DNA of 33,413 bases from an uncultured Dorea sp. (GTDB lineage: Bacteria; Bacillota; Clostridia; Lachnospirales; Lachnospiraceae), in NCBI GenBank assembly GCA_947388185.1, contig CANDQP010000027.1, positions 1 to 33,413 of the forward strand. Direction: 5' to 3'. Below, piece by piece: positions 1 through 7,589 of this stretch. Position 1 is the first letter of the stretch, and the number at the start of each line of letters is the position of its first letter. The position numbers and the translations under genes are program-made. The notes below the pieces were generated by a model. The model saw only the letters and a list, made by a program, of their open reading frames with translations. It searched no databases and was not told the origin of the DNA.

Positions 1-22
1 TATGCCAGAGGTTATACCAATC

Positions 23-1279
23 CTACCTCAGATCCATCTTCCCGTCAAGCATATACACACCGTCTACATCCGGGTCCTCCAGCATATGAAGCAACTCCTG
101 TTTCGTGGCGTACACTACGGTTCCATAGCTCTTCACCCCATGCTTCTGAATGTATTCAAGCGCGCTCTGATACTCATAAGTATTCAAGATATTCTTTCCT
201 CCCGGCATGCTGCTCTCGAAGATCTCCAGGAAATCCTCCTGATCCAGAAGATACCGGATCATAGATTCCACATGTTTCTCATAAACATCACCCAAAGTAA
301 GATCTTCTCTATCCTGGCTGATGTCCAGATAAGGATACTTCTCATGATCATAACTCTCCGTCAGTTCATATCCCCTTTTATCCGGTGAAAATCCCCAGAA
401 CCTATACCCTTCCGTTTCGACCGGACAATAGAGATAATATGTGTCATGCCGCTCAACAAACTCTGACAGTTCCTCCATATCCTTAAGCTTGTCAAAAGAA
501 ACCGCCGCCCGTATCTTCATTAATTCCGGTACGTCCTGAAGCTTCTTCTTAGCCTCTGAAGGCTCCAGGCTGCAGCTGTTCTCCCCGTATTTATAAGTGA
601 ATGCATTTCCCGGGAAGTCAGAACGATTCCAACTCAGATCTCTTCGGTATAGATGATTCCGTACAAGCTCCAGCATATGCGAAGTAATCTCCCCGTCAAT
701 CTGCGTCTGAACATCAATAGAATATCTGCCGTACCCCTCCGGCCACATATCTATATCAGCAAATCCCTTGTCTCCGCAGAACAATTCCATATATACCATC
801 ATACTTGTGCAAAATGGATTCGTTACCACAGCAGATTCCTTTTCCTCGTTTGCAATTTCCACTGATCGATTCGGATTATAAAAAATCCCGTCAAGCAGCG
901 GTGATAACCCTGCCAAAAATGCCGGCAGCAGACATACTGCGGCGGCAGCGGCAGCAATCATATAAACTCTGAATTTCCTGCCTATGGCTTTAGAAATCTT
1001 TCTGCCAAGCTCCTCTTCCTTCTTCAAACCGTCTTGCTCTGCCGCATCTTCATCTTCCTTCTCGTACAATTCCTGGTCCAATGTCTGATCCAGATGATTC
1101 ATAAGAACCTGGAATCTCTCAATATCCTCTTCGATCTCAGCACACTTCTCCGGTCCGAGTCCGCCGTTCAGATATTTCTCAAACCTGTCCCCATACTTGT
1201 CCTCACATTCATCCTTATCCTCATATCCGGCCTCATATTCATATCTGCCGTCCCGGCTAAGTTCTTCTTGTTTCTTCAT
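23..1279 (-). CDS. Putative membrane-anchored anti-sigma factor/regulatory partner of the upstream ECF sigma factor
   Basis: 418 aa ORF whose start overlaps the sigma ORF stop by 4 nt (1276-1279); one hydrophobic segment (VYMIAAAAAAVCLLPAFLAGL) separates an acidic N-terminal cytoplasmic part from a large C-terminal part. No zf-HC2 motif seen. Confidence 0.6.
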   Translation of the reverse strand: MKKQEELSRDGRYEYEAGYEDKDECEDKYGDRFEKYLNGGLGPEKCAEIEEDIERFQVLMNHLDQTLDQELYEKEDEDAAEQDGLKKEEELGRKISKAIGRKFRVYMIAAAAAAVCLLPAFLAGLSPLLDGIFYNPNRSVEIANEEKESAVVTNPFCTSMMVYMELFCGDKGFADIDMWPEGYGRYSIDVQTQIDGEITSHMLELVRNHLYRRDLSWNRSDFPGNAFTYKYGENSCSLEPSEAKKKLQDVPELMKIRAAVSFDKLKDMEELSEFVERHDTYYLYCPVETEGYRFWGFSPDKRGYELTESYDHEKYPYLDISQDREDLTLGDVYEKHVESMIRYLLDQEDFLEIFESSMPGGKNILNTYEYQSALEYIQKHGVKSYGTVVYATKQELLHMLEDPDVDGVYMLDGKMDLR

Positions 1280-1851
1280 ACTGACATCATCTCCTCTCCG
1301 TCTAACAGCTTCTTCAGATTCTTCTTTGCACGGTACAGGATCACCCGTACATTCCCGTAAGTAACCCCCATGATCCGGCTGATCTCCTCCTGTGAAAGCC
1401 CTGTAAAATAATACAGGACAACCGCCTCCTTCTCTGTACTCTTAAGCTTCTGTATCGTCCGGTATAGAAGCTGATTCCGTTCCTTCCGGATCAGCTTGTC
1501 AAGAATCTCATTTCCTTCCCTGCCTGCCCGTCCGGTCCCTTCTGCCGCCGCGTCCCTGCAGTATTGGTCTTCTCCGTTACCGTCATGCAGTATCAGCCGC
1601 CGATCCTTACGCAAGACGTCAAAGTACATATTCCTTGCAACCATAAGGAGCCACGGAAGCACCGCCGTCTCGGACAGCTCCAGTGCGCCAAGCGCCTTAA
1701 GAAATGTCTCCTGCATCAGATCTTCGGCAAGAGCATGATCATGACAAAGGGAATAAAGATACAGATAGACCGCCTTCGCGTACCTTCGGTACAGCCGTTC
1801 CAGAACATTCTTTTCCACCTTCATCACCCCCATCCGCAAAGCGCTCTTCAT
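1276..1851 (-). CDS. ECF-type RNA polymerase sigma factor (sigma-70 region 2/4)
   Basis: Region 2 (HALAEDLMQETFLKALGAL, ARNMYFDVLRKDRR) and region 4 (LKSTEKEAVVLYYFTGLSQEEISRIMGVTYGNVRVILYRAKKNLKK). True start may be the internal ATG at 1824 (MKVEKNVLERLYRRY). Confidence 0.9.
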   Translation of the reverse strand: MKSALRMGVMKVEKNVLERLYRRYAKAVYLYLYSLCHDHALAEDLMQETFLKALGALELSETAVLPWLLMVARNMYFDVLRKDRRLILHDGNGEDQYCRDAAAEGTGRAGREGNEILDKLIRKERNQLLYRTIQKLKSTEKEAVVLYYFTGLSQEEISRIMGVTYGNVRVILYRAKKNLKKLLDGEEMMSV

Positions 1852-1865
1852 ATCCCTTCACATAA

Positions 1866-1893
1866 GTAACGAATCAGTATCAAAATTGTTACA
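1866..1893 (-). promoter_or_regulatory. Candidate ECF-sigma autoregulatory promoter (TGTAAC-N16-CGTTAC)
   Basis: Minus strand: -35-like TGTAAC (plus 1888-1893), 16 nt spacer, -10-like CGTTAC (plus 1866-1871), just upstream of the ECF gene. Confidence 0.5.
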
Positions 1894-1930
1894 ATCTGTA
1901 TAAACTAATTATACCCTAATAAGCAAAAAA

Positions 1931-1963
1931 CGCCCTGGAAAGTTTTTATTCTTTCCAAGGTGC
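1931..1963 (-). terminator. Rho-independent terminator downstream of the FlxA-like ORF
   Basis: Minus strand hairpin CACCTTGGAAAG-AATAAAAA-CTTTCCAGGGCG followed by TTTTTT. Confidence 0.75.
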
Positions 1964-1973
1964 TTTTCCTGTA

Positions 1974-2276
1974 CTATGCCCGTATATTGATATTATTACC
2001 CTTTTCCGGATCCATGTCCTTATCTGCTTCATTCTCTTTTGCCGGATCTTCGGACTCTTTCTTCTTCATCTTACGTTTCTGCTCTTCCAGCTTCTTGATC
2101 TGCTCTTCCAGCTTCTTAATTCTTTTCTCCTTTTCTTCCGGCGGTATCTTATCATTATCTTTAATTTTTTTGATCTGCTTTTTCAAATCCTGGATTTTTT
2201 GATCTATAGACTGCACGTTCGTATTAGAATCATTTCCTTGAACATGATCTGCAAAACCAATCCCTGAAACTGACAT
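1974..2276 (-). CDS. FlxA-like coiled-coil protein
   Basis: 100 aa, Lys/Glu-rich coiled-coil (IDQKIQDLKKQIKKIKDNDKIPPEEKEKRIKKLEEQIKKLEEQ) resembling FlxA-like proteins; terminator follows. Confidence 0.6.
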   Translation of the reverse strand: MSVSGIGFADHVQGNDSNTNVQSIDQKIQDLKKQIKKIKDNDKIPPEEKEKRIKKLEEQIKKLEEQKRKMKKKESEDPAKENEADKDMDPEKGNNINIRA

Positions 2277-2388
2277 AAACCATCCCTCCTGATTCTTAAT
2301 TTGATATCATTATAACTTGCCGTTGAGGGATTTCAATAACTTTGTATTGAATTGCCGTTTTATTGTAATGAAATGCGGTATGTAATTA

Positions 2389-2862
2389 TTAGTATTTCTT
2401 CTGCCGGCCTAAGCCTCTGGAGAGAATGTACAGCCCTAACAGCATTTCGAAGATCGACAGACCTAACAGGACTCCTGAAACAAAGTCTCTGATATTGCTC
2501 CCGCCGATATTAAAATGAATAGCCAGAAATGCCAGCCCGATAATGATCAGAATCATACCGTACAAAGATGTTCTTTGATTTTCAAGATTCTGGGTTCTTT
2601 TAAGCAGTTCAAGAATCTGGGTATCGTCATAAACACGGACGCTCTTATCTGTTTTTTCTTCTCCGTCAAGCAATTCAGCCACCGTTATCTCCAACTCTTT
2701 GCAAAGCAGTTCAATCACACTGTAATCCGGCATGCATTTCCCCGTCTCCCATTTTGAGATCGTCTTGTTTGTAACACCCAGACGCTCTGCGAGCGCCGCC
2801 TGTGTCATATTCTTTTCCTTACGTTTCTTTGCTAAAAAAGTTCCCATCATAATTTGATCCAT
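2389..2862 (-). CDS. XRE-family transcriptional regulator with C-terminal transmembrane segments
   Basis: N-terminal HTH_3 (LAKKRKEKNMTQAALAERLGVTNKTISKWETGKCMPDYSVIELLCKELEITVAELL) and two hydrophobic C-terminal segments. Confidence 0.88.
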   Translation of the reverse strand: MDQIMMGTFLAKKRKEKNMTQAALAERLGVTNKTISKWETGKCMPDYSVIELLCKELEITVAELLDGEEKTDKSVRVYDDTQILELLKRTQNLENQRTSLYGMILIIIGLAFLAIHFNIGGSNIRDFVSGVLLGLSIFEMLLGLYILSRGLGRQKKY

Positions 2863-3179
2863 TTAAAATCCTCCTTTTGTTTTGTAGCACGCCCTTATCG
2901 TATACCGTCTTTCGGCAAACTTCTATCCCCTCTAAGGAGAATTTGGGTGGAATTTGTAACAATTCAGACAATCTGCCCTTTTATATGCTAAAATCCATTT
3001 AAAATCGCTTCGCGATGGGATTTTTGTACTTCTGATTTATGTTCTCCCGGTCAGAAATCTGGATTGAATTGGATGGAAATACAAACTGAAATATAGCTGA
3101 CTGTCAGTTGCAAATTCAGCGAAGACGTCGGTATTGTTTTGCAATGTATATACAATACAAAATATCTGCATTCATTGTG

Positions 3180-3208
3180 TTGACGATTTTGCTGATACTA
3201 TATATAAT
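3180..3208 (+). promoter_or_regulatory. SigA-type promoter of the toxin-antitoxin operon
   Basis: TTGACG (3180-3185), 17 nt spacer, TATAAT (3203-3208); SD AGGGAGGTGA precedes ATG 3234. Confidence 0.75.
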
Positions 3209-3233
3209 AAATTGTAAGGGAGGTGATAAATAA

Positions 3234-3515
3234 ATGTCAACGACGAATATTAATATACGTGTGGATACTATTCTAAAACAAGAAGCAGAAGCGCTTTTTA
3301 ATGATCTTGGTTTAAATATGTCTTCTGCCATTAATATGTTTTTGCGTTCTGCCATTAATCACAATGGTATTCCATTTGAAGTAAAACGTCCAGTACCAAA
3401 TGTAATTACGAAAACCGCTCTCGATGAATATGCAGAAATGAAAAAGAATCCCGATAGTTACAAGCGTTATGAATCCTTTGATGAAATTTTAGATGAGGTA
3501 TTCACTGATGCTTAA
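3234..3515 (+). CDS. RelB/DinJ family antitoxin
   Basis: 93 aa; N-terminal ribbon-helix-helix pattern TTNINIRVDTILKQEAEALFNDLGLNMSSAINMFLRSAINHNGIPFEV typical of DinJ; overlaps the downstream toxin. Confidence 0.9.
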   Translation: MSTTNINIRVDTILKQEAEALFNDLGLNMSSAINMFLRSAINHNGIPFEVKRPVPNVITKTALDEYAEMKKNPDSYKRYESFDEILDEVFTDA

Positions 3516-3780
3516 AATTGTTCCCTCCAATCAATTCAAAAAAGATTTGAAACTCGCTAAAAAACGTGGCTGTAAAATAGAACATTTACGAAATATCGTT
3601 AATAAATTAACCCTTGGACAAAAACTGGATGATAAATATCATGACCATGGATTAACCGGTAATTACAAAGGTTTCCGTGAATGCCATATTGAACCAGATT
3701 GGCTTCTTGTCTACCGAATTGACCATGATGTACTGGAACTATTTTTATTCCGTACTGGTACTCATTCAGATTTATTTTAG
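3508..3780 (+). CDS. YafQ/RelE family mRNA interferase toxin
   Basis: ORF MLKIVPSNQFKKDLKLAKKRG...YHDHGLTGNYKGFRECHIEPDWLLVYRI...TGTHSDLF has the YafQ pattern; start at ATG 3508 overlaps the antitoxin stop. Confidence 0.9.
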   Translation: MLKIVPSNQFKKDLKLAKKRGCKIEHLRNIVNKLTLGQKLDDKYHDHGLTGNYKGFRECHIEPDWLLVYRIDHDVLELFLFRTGTHSDLF

Positions 3781-3781
3781 G

Positions 3782-3803
3782 AAGATTTATTTTAATAAAT
3801 CTT
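3782..3803 (+). terminator. Perfect palindromic hairpin after the toxin gene, probable terminator
   Basis: AAGATTTATT-TT-AATAAATCTT immediately after the toxin stop codon, followed by TCTCTTG. Confidence 0.5.
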
Positions 3804-3807
3804 TCTC

Positions 3808-3836
3808 TTGACATTCCCCTCTCATAGTAGTATATT
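3808..3836 (+). promoter_or_regulatory. SigA-type promoter driving the riboswitch leader
   Basis: TTGACA (3808-3813), 17 nt spacer, TATATT (3831-3836), about 12 nt before the aptamer. Confidence 0.75.
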
Positions 3837-3847
3837 TATTGTAAGCA

Positions 3848-3948
3848 GATAAAGGGGAGTAGCCGAACACTACATGAACAGTGTATTTGAAAGCGTCACC
3901 CGATACCGAGAGGTATCCGTATCAAATGAGATGTGCAAGACTTTTATC
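3848..3948 (+). promoter_or_regulatory. yybP-ykoY (Mn2+) riboswitch aptamer
   Basis: GATAAAGGGGAGTAGCC... with conserved GGGGAGTAGC; stem TATTTGA/TCAAATG; GCGTCA next to hairpin CGATACC-GAGA-GGTATCCG; closing GCAAGACTTTTATC. P1 GATAAAGG pairs with CTTTTATC. Same architecture as the known yybP-ykoY class. Confidence 0.88.
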
Positions 3949-3984
3949 GTGGCAGAGGTCATGGTAGGGGTCTTTTTTATATTC
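3938..3984 (+). terminator. Riboswitch expression platform: terminator mutually exclusive with P1
   Basis: AAGACTTTTATCGTG pairs with CATGGTAGGGGTCTT (about 15 pairs including G-U), followed by TTTTTT. The 5' arm uses the P1 3' strand, implying ligand-induced antitermination. Confidence 0.8.
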
Positions 3985-4068
3985 AGACATACATTGGCTG
4001 ATCTGCCGGCAAAGAAAGTCTAATGTATTGACCATTTGACAAATTCTAAAAGAAGGAGGATGAAAGAT

Positions 4069-4431
4069 ATGGGTTGTCTGGGAAATTTACTTTGGTTTAT
4101 CTTCGGAGGCTTCATAAGCGGACTTAGCTGGACGCTTGCCGGATGTCTCTGGTGCATTACCGTCATCGGCATTCCCGTAGGAATGCAGTGCTTTAAGATG
4201 GCCGGGCTTAGCTTCTTTCCCTTTGGCAAAGAAGTTATCTACGGCGGCGGAGCCGGTTCTTTACTGCTGAACATTATATGGCTGATCGTCTCCGGGTTCT
4301 GGCTCGCCGTGGAATCGGCATTGATCGGAGTTCTGCTGTGTATTACAATTATCGGTATTCCCTTCGGTCTGCAGCAATTCAAACTCGCCAAGCTGGCTCT
4401 GATGCCCTTTGGCACAACCGTGCGTTACTGA
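4069..4431 (+). CDS. YccF domain-containing membrane protein
   Basis: MGCLGNLLWFIFGGFISGLSWTLAGCLWCITVIGIPVGMQCFKMAGLSFFPFGKEV... duplicated YccF motif (ITIIGIPFGLQQFKLAKLALMPFG). SD AGAAGGAGG lies 9 nt before ATG 4069. Confidence 0.9.
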   Translation: MGCLGNLLWFIFGGFISGLSWTLAGCLWCITVIGIPVGMQCFKMAGLSFFPFGKEVIYGGGAGSLLLNIIWLIVSGFWLAVESALIGVLLCITIIGIPFGLQQFKLAKLALMPFGTTVRY

Positions 4432-4494
4432 TACTTCGTACATTTCGATGTACTATTACGCACATCACTCTATAACAGGAAAAGGAGAACAATT

Positions 4495-4704
4495 ATGGAA
4501 AAACAACAATATGTATGCCCCAAATGCGGCAATATGCACTACGAAACCGATCAGTTTCAGGCAACCGGCGGGAATTTCGCCAAGGTATTTGATATACAGA
4601 ACAAGAAATTCGCCACCGTCACCTGCACGCGCTGCGGTTACACGGAATTATACAAGCGTATGAACTCCGACGGCTGGGATATCATTGATTTTCTGATGGG
4701 GTAA
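4495..4704 (+). CDS. Small zinc-ribbon protein (DUF2082/COG3478-like nucleic-acid-binding Zn-ribbon)
   Basis: 69 aa with two CxxC knuckles (CPKCGN, CTRCGY); SD AAAAGGAGAA before ATG 4495. Confidence 0.75.
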   Translation: MEKQQYVCPKCGNMHYETDQFQATGGNFAKVFDIQNKKFATVTCTRCGYTELYKRMNSDGWDIIDFLMG

Positions 4705-5419
4705 TCGTATAATACGGGCAATGCTTTTTCAGGCATTGCCTGTTCTCATTGGAGAAATCACACGCGATCTTCTCCGGCAGTTCCATCTCCACACCCAGCT
4801 TCTCTTTCACAAAATACACCGCCTCTTTTACCGCCGTAAATGAATCCCTCTTACAGCATCTTGGCCCCCCAAGCTCTGCAAGCGCGCCCAACGCCCGCGA
4901 CGTCATCTGATTGGAGAGCTTCCAGGAATTCCCTGTGAGCGGCGTCGCCTTCGTGACAATACTCATGAATATACCTGTGCTGACTGCTGCCCCGCAGCAT
5001 CCCCACAACCCGCAGGAACCGCCCGGATACTCGCTTCCTCTCGCCTTCATCTCCTCAAGCGCTTCCTCGAAAAACGCCCCGTCTTCACAGCCGTCGAAAC
5101 CTCCGCAGTTCTTATACGCCGTAAGCAGCGCAGCGCCGACCATAACATGATGCTCCGGTCCATGCATATATATGTAAGGATCCTCCATCAGCTTCTGCAT
5201 GATAGAAATCGGATCCTTCTCTTTTCTCTTGCCGCATCCTTCCATAATAGCCTGTATTCCCCGCTTGGCATGGCAGTCGTCACATACATAGTGGCCGTCC
5301 TCACAGCTCGCATGGCTCTCAAATTCCTTATGACACATCACACATTCCATCTTCTGTGCCTTCTCATAATATACGATAGGCTTGCCGCATACCAGGCATG
5401 CGCCTATAGCTCTTGCCAT
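4682..5419 (-). CDS. DUF5714-like Cys-rich protein of unknown function
   Basis: 245 aa with CLVCGKP, CVMCHKEF, CDDCHAKRG and HHVMVGAALLTAYKNCGG; SD GAAGGAGGAAGGA before ATG; starts 36 nt after the nagA stop on the same strand. Confidence 0.65.
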   Translation of the reverse strand: MARAIGACLVCGKPIVYYEKAQKMECVMCHKEFESHASCEDGHYVCDDCHAKRGIQAIMEGCGKRKEKDPISIMQKLMEDPYIYMHGPEHHVMVGAALLTAYKNCGGFDGCEDGAFFEEALEEMKARGSEYPGGSCGLWGCCGAAVSTGIFMSIVTKATPLTGNSWKLSNQMTSRALGALAELGGPRCCKRDSFTAVKEAVYFVKEKLGVEMELPEKIACDFSNENRQCLKKHCPYYTITPSENQ

Positions 5420-5455
5420 ATTCCTTCCTCCTTCACACTGGCTTCCGGCAATCCA

Positions 5456-6604
5456 TCATCCGAGACGGACTCCGTCCTTCACCACTGCCTTCACCTTCAA
5501 TTCCTCATCAAGCAGCACGACATTCCCCTTCTTCCCCGGTGCAATAGAACCATATTCCTCATATACTCCAAGACACTTTGCCGGATTCATCGTTGCGCAG
5601 GCAACCGCCGTCTCAAGCGGAATCCCCATCTTCTGAACTGCCGTCTTCATACAGTCCATCAGGTTCGTCGCCGATCCTGCCAGGGCGCCATTGGAAGCAA
5701 GGACCGCCCTGTTGCCGCTGACATTCACGTCCAGGCCGCCAAGGGTGTACCTTCCGTCCGGCATCCCGGTAGCGCGCATGCTGTCACTGATCAGGACGAT
5801 CCGGTCCGCACCAAGCATCTTGAAGGTTGCACGCACCACAGACGGGTGAATATGCACTCCGTCACAGATCAGCTCTGCGTTCACATGAGCGCTGTCTGAC
5901 ACCGCGCCAACCACCCCCGGATTCCTGTGGGTGAATGCCGGCATAGCGTTATACAGATGCACCGCATGGTCCGCCCCCGCTGCGAAAGCCTTCATAGCCG
6001 TATCATAATCTGCGTTGGTATGGGCAAGGGAGATATGAACCTGATCCTTCATCCTGCAGATGAACTCTTCCACATTCTCACTGCGCTCCGGCGCCACGCC
6101 GACGAATCGGACCAGCCCATCGGACGCCTTAAGGAAGCGCCTGCAGATCTCCTCATTGCAGGAAATGATGTGCCGTGCGTCCTGCGCTCCCTTCTTCTCC
6201 TCGCTGATGAACGGCCCCTCCATGTTCACACCGATCAGATCTGCCCCCAAAGCTCCGGCCTTCTGAGCTTCTTTCTTATAATCTGCCGCAACTGACAGGA
6301 TCTCCTCTAATTCATTAACCGGAAGCGTCATGGTTGCCGGCGCGATAGCCGTCACTCCGACAGACGCCTCATACTCTGCAATCCCTGCGATGGATTCCCT
6401 GGTACCGTCGCAGAAATCATATCCCTTACATCCATGAAAATGCAGATCGATCAGCCCCGGGATGGCATAGCAGCCTTCCCCGTCAAGAACTTCTTCTGAA
6501 TCATCCGGCGCTTCGCCCTCCGCGAATCTCCCGTCACGGATGACGACCTCCCCGCTGACAAATTCCTGGTTCTCTGTATAAACCTTTACATTCTTAATTA
6601 CCAT
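5456..6604 (-). CDS. nagA: N-acetylglucosamine-6-phosphate deacetylase
   Basis: 382 aa with GLIDLHFHGCKGYDF, NMEGPFISEEKKGAQ, ISLAHTNADYDTAMKAFAAGADHAVHLYNAM, LISDSMRATGMPDG; typical NagA. Confidence 0.95.
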   Translation of the reverse strand: MVIKNVKVYTENQEFVSGEVVIRDGRFAEGEAPDDSEEVLDGEGCYAIPGLIDLHFHGCKGYDFCDGTRESIAGIAEYEASVGVTAIAPATMTLPVNELEEILSVAADYKKEAQKAGALGADLIGVNMEGPFISEEKKGAQDARHIISCNEEICRRFLKASDGLVRFVGVAPERSENVEEFICRMKDQVHISLAHTNADYDTAMKAFAAGADHAVHLYNAMPAFTHRNPGVVGAVSDSAHVNAELICDGVHIHPSVVRATFKMLGADRIVLISDSMRATGMPDGRYTLGGLDVNVSGNRAVLASNGALAGSATNLMDCMKTAVQKMGIPLETAVACATMNPAKCLGVYEEYGSIAPGKKGNVVLLDEELKVKAVVKDGVRLG

Positions 6605-6622
6605 CTCTCATCCTCCTTTTCG

Positions 6623-6775
6623 CCTCACCTCCGTTCGGCGGCATCTCGTCGGAAGGCATCTTCAGAAATGCTCCGCATTTGCCTTCCTCCTCTTTCGTAC
6701 CGCCCCCTCACCTCCGTTCGGCGGCATCTCGTCGGAAGGCTTCTTCAGAAATGCTTCGCATTTGCCTTCCTCCTC
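6623..6775. repeat. Pair of about 70 bp imperfect direct repeats (offset 83 bp), each with a nested hairpin
   Basis: Copies about 6623-6692 and 6706-6775 share CCTCACCTCCGTTCGGCGGCATCTCGTCGGAAGGC(A/T)TCTTCAGAAATGCT(C/T)CGCATTTGCCTTCCTCCT; hairpin arms GGAAGGC/GCCTTCC and AAATGC/GCATTT. Confidence 0.92.
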
Positions 6776-7583
6776 CTTCAAGTGCACGCAGGGTATTGTC
6801 ATGTAGGATCTCTCTGGCGAACTTATCCTGTTCTACAAAGTAGGAATAGATAATATCGATCATCACCAGAACCGGGAACTGCGGAGAGATCACATTCCCA
6901 TGGTTCAGATGACGGAGCGACGGAAGAAGCACGATCTCGTCGCAGAATTCTTCAAAGATCCCTTTGTTCTTCGCCGTCAGAAGCACCGTCTTCGCCCCTC
7001 TCCTGTGAGCCTTCCTGAGCAGGTACAATACCTCTTCCTTCTCTCCGCTGATACTGATCCCGAACACAAGGCTCTCCTTATCCTGGAACACCGCCTGCAT
7101 CCGCATCAGATCCGCGTCTTTGATCGAGTCGATATCCACGCCGATCCTCATAAAACGGAATTCCATCTCCTCCGCCGTAAGCCCGGAACTTCCCCTGCCG
7201 CACACGAAGACCCTCTTAGACTGGTTCAGATATCTTCCGATCCTGGCAACCTGCGCTTCATCCACCAGATTGTAGGTCTTGTTCAGAAGCTCCTGATATG
7301 CGTTCAGGACCATTCGCGTATTACCCGTCATAGATTCCTTCTTCTCGACAAAGGTCTCCTCATACTGGTATACGAATTCCCTGTACCCCCGATAGCCGCA
7401 TTTCTTGGCAAACCGGGACAGAGACGCCTCCGACACATACAGAAGCTCCGAGATACATTTTGCGGAAAAATCCATTTTCTTTCGGTTTCGTATGAAGAAC
7501 TCGGCGATCGTCTTCTCCACCATTGTAAGATTATCATAATTCGATTCTATCATCGGCACTACAGATTTTACATAATATTCCAT
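6708..7583 (-). CDS. RpiR/MurR family transcriptional regulator (HTH + SIS domain)
   Basis: N-terminal HTH_6 (YDNLTMVEKTIAEFFIRNRKKMDFSAKCISELLYVSEASLSRFAKKCGYRGYREF) and SIS domain (KRVFVCGRGSSGLTAEEMEFRFMRIG, LVFGISISGEKEEVLYLLRKAHRRGAKTVLLTA). Confidence 0.93.
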   Translation of the reverse strand: MEYYVKSVVPMIESNYDNLTMVEKTIAEFFIRNRKKMDFSAKCISELLYVSEASLSRFAKKCGYRGYREFVYQYEETFVEKKESMTGNTRMVLNAYQELLNKTYNLVDEAQVARIGRYLNQSKRVFVCGRGSSGLTAEEMEFRFMRIGVDIDSIKDADLMRMQAVFQDKESLVFGISISGEKEEVLYLLRKAHRRGAKTVLLTAKNKGIFEEFCDEIVLLPSLRHLNHGNVISPQFPVLVMIDIIYSYFVEQDKFAREILHDNTLRALEGGGRQMRSISEEAFRRDAAERR

Positions 7584-7589
7584 CTTAGA

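Noticed and set aside
3116-3355. 79 aa minus-strand ORF over the TA promoter
   Set aside because: Overlaps a strong plus-strand promoter and the well-supported antitoxin gene; no SD or domain.
5147-5899. 250 aa plus-strand ORF
   Set aside because: Antisense across the DUF5714-like gene and nagA; no SD or domain.
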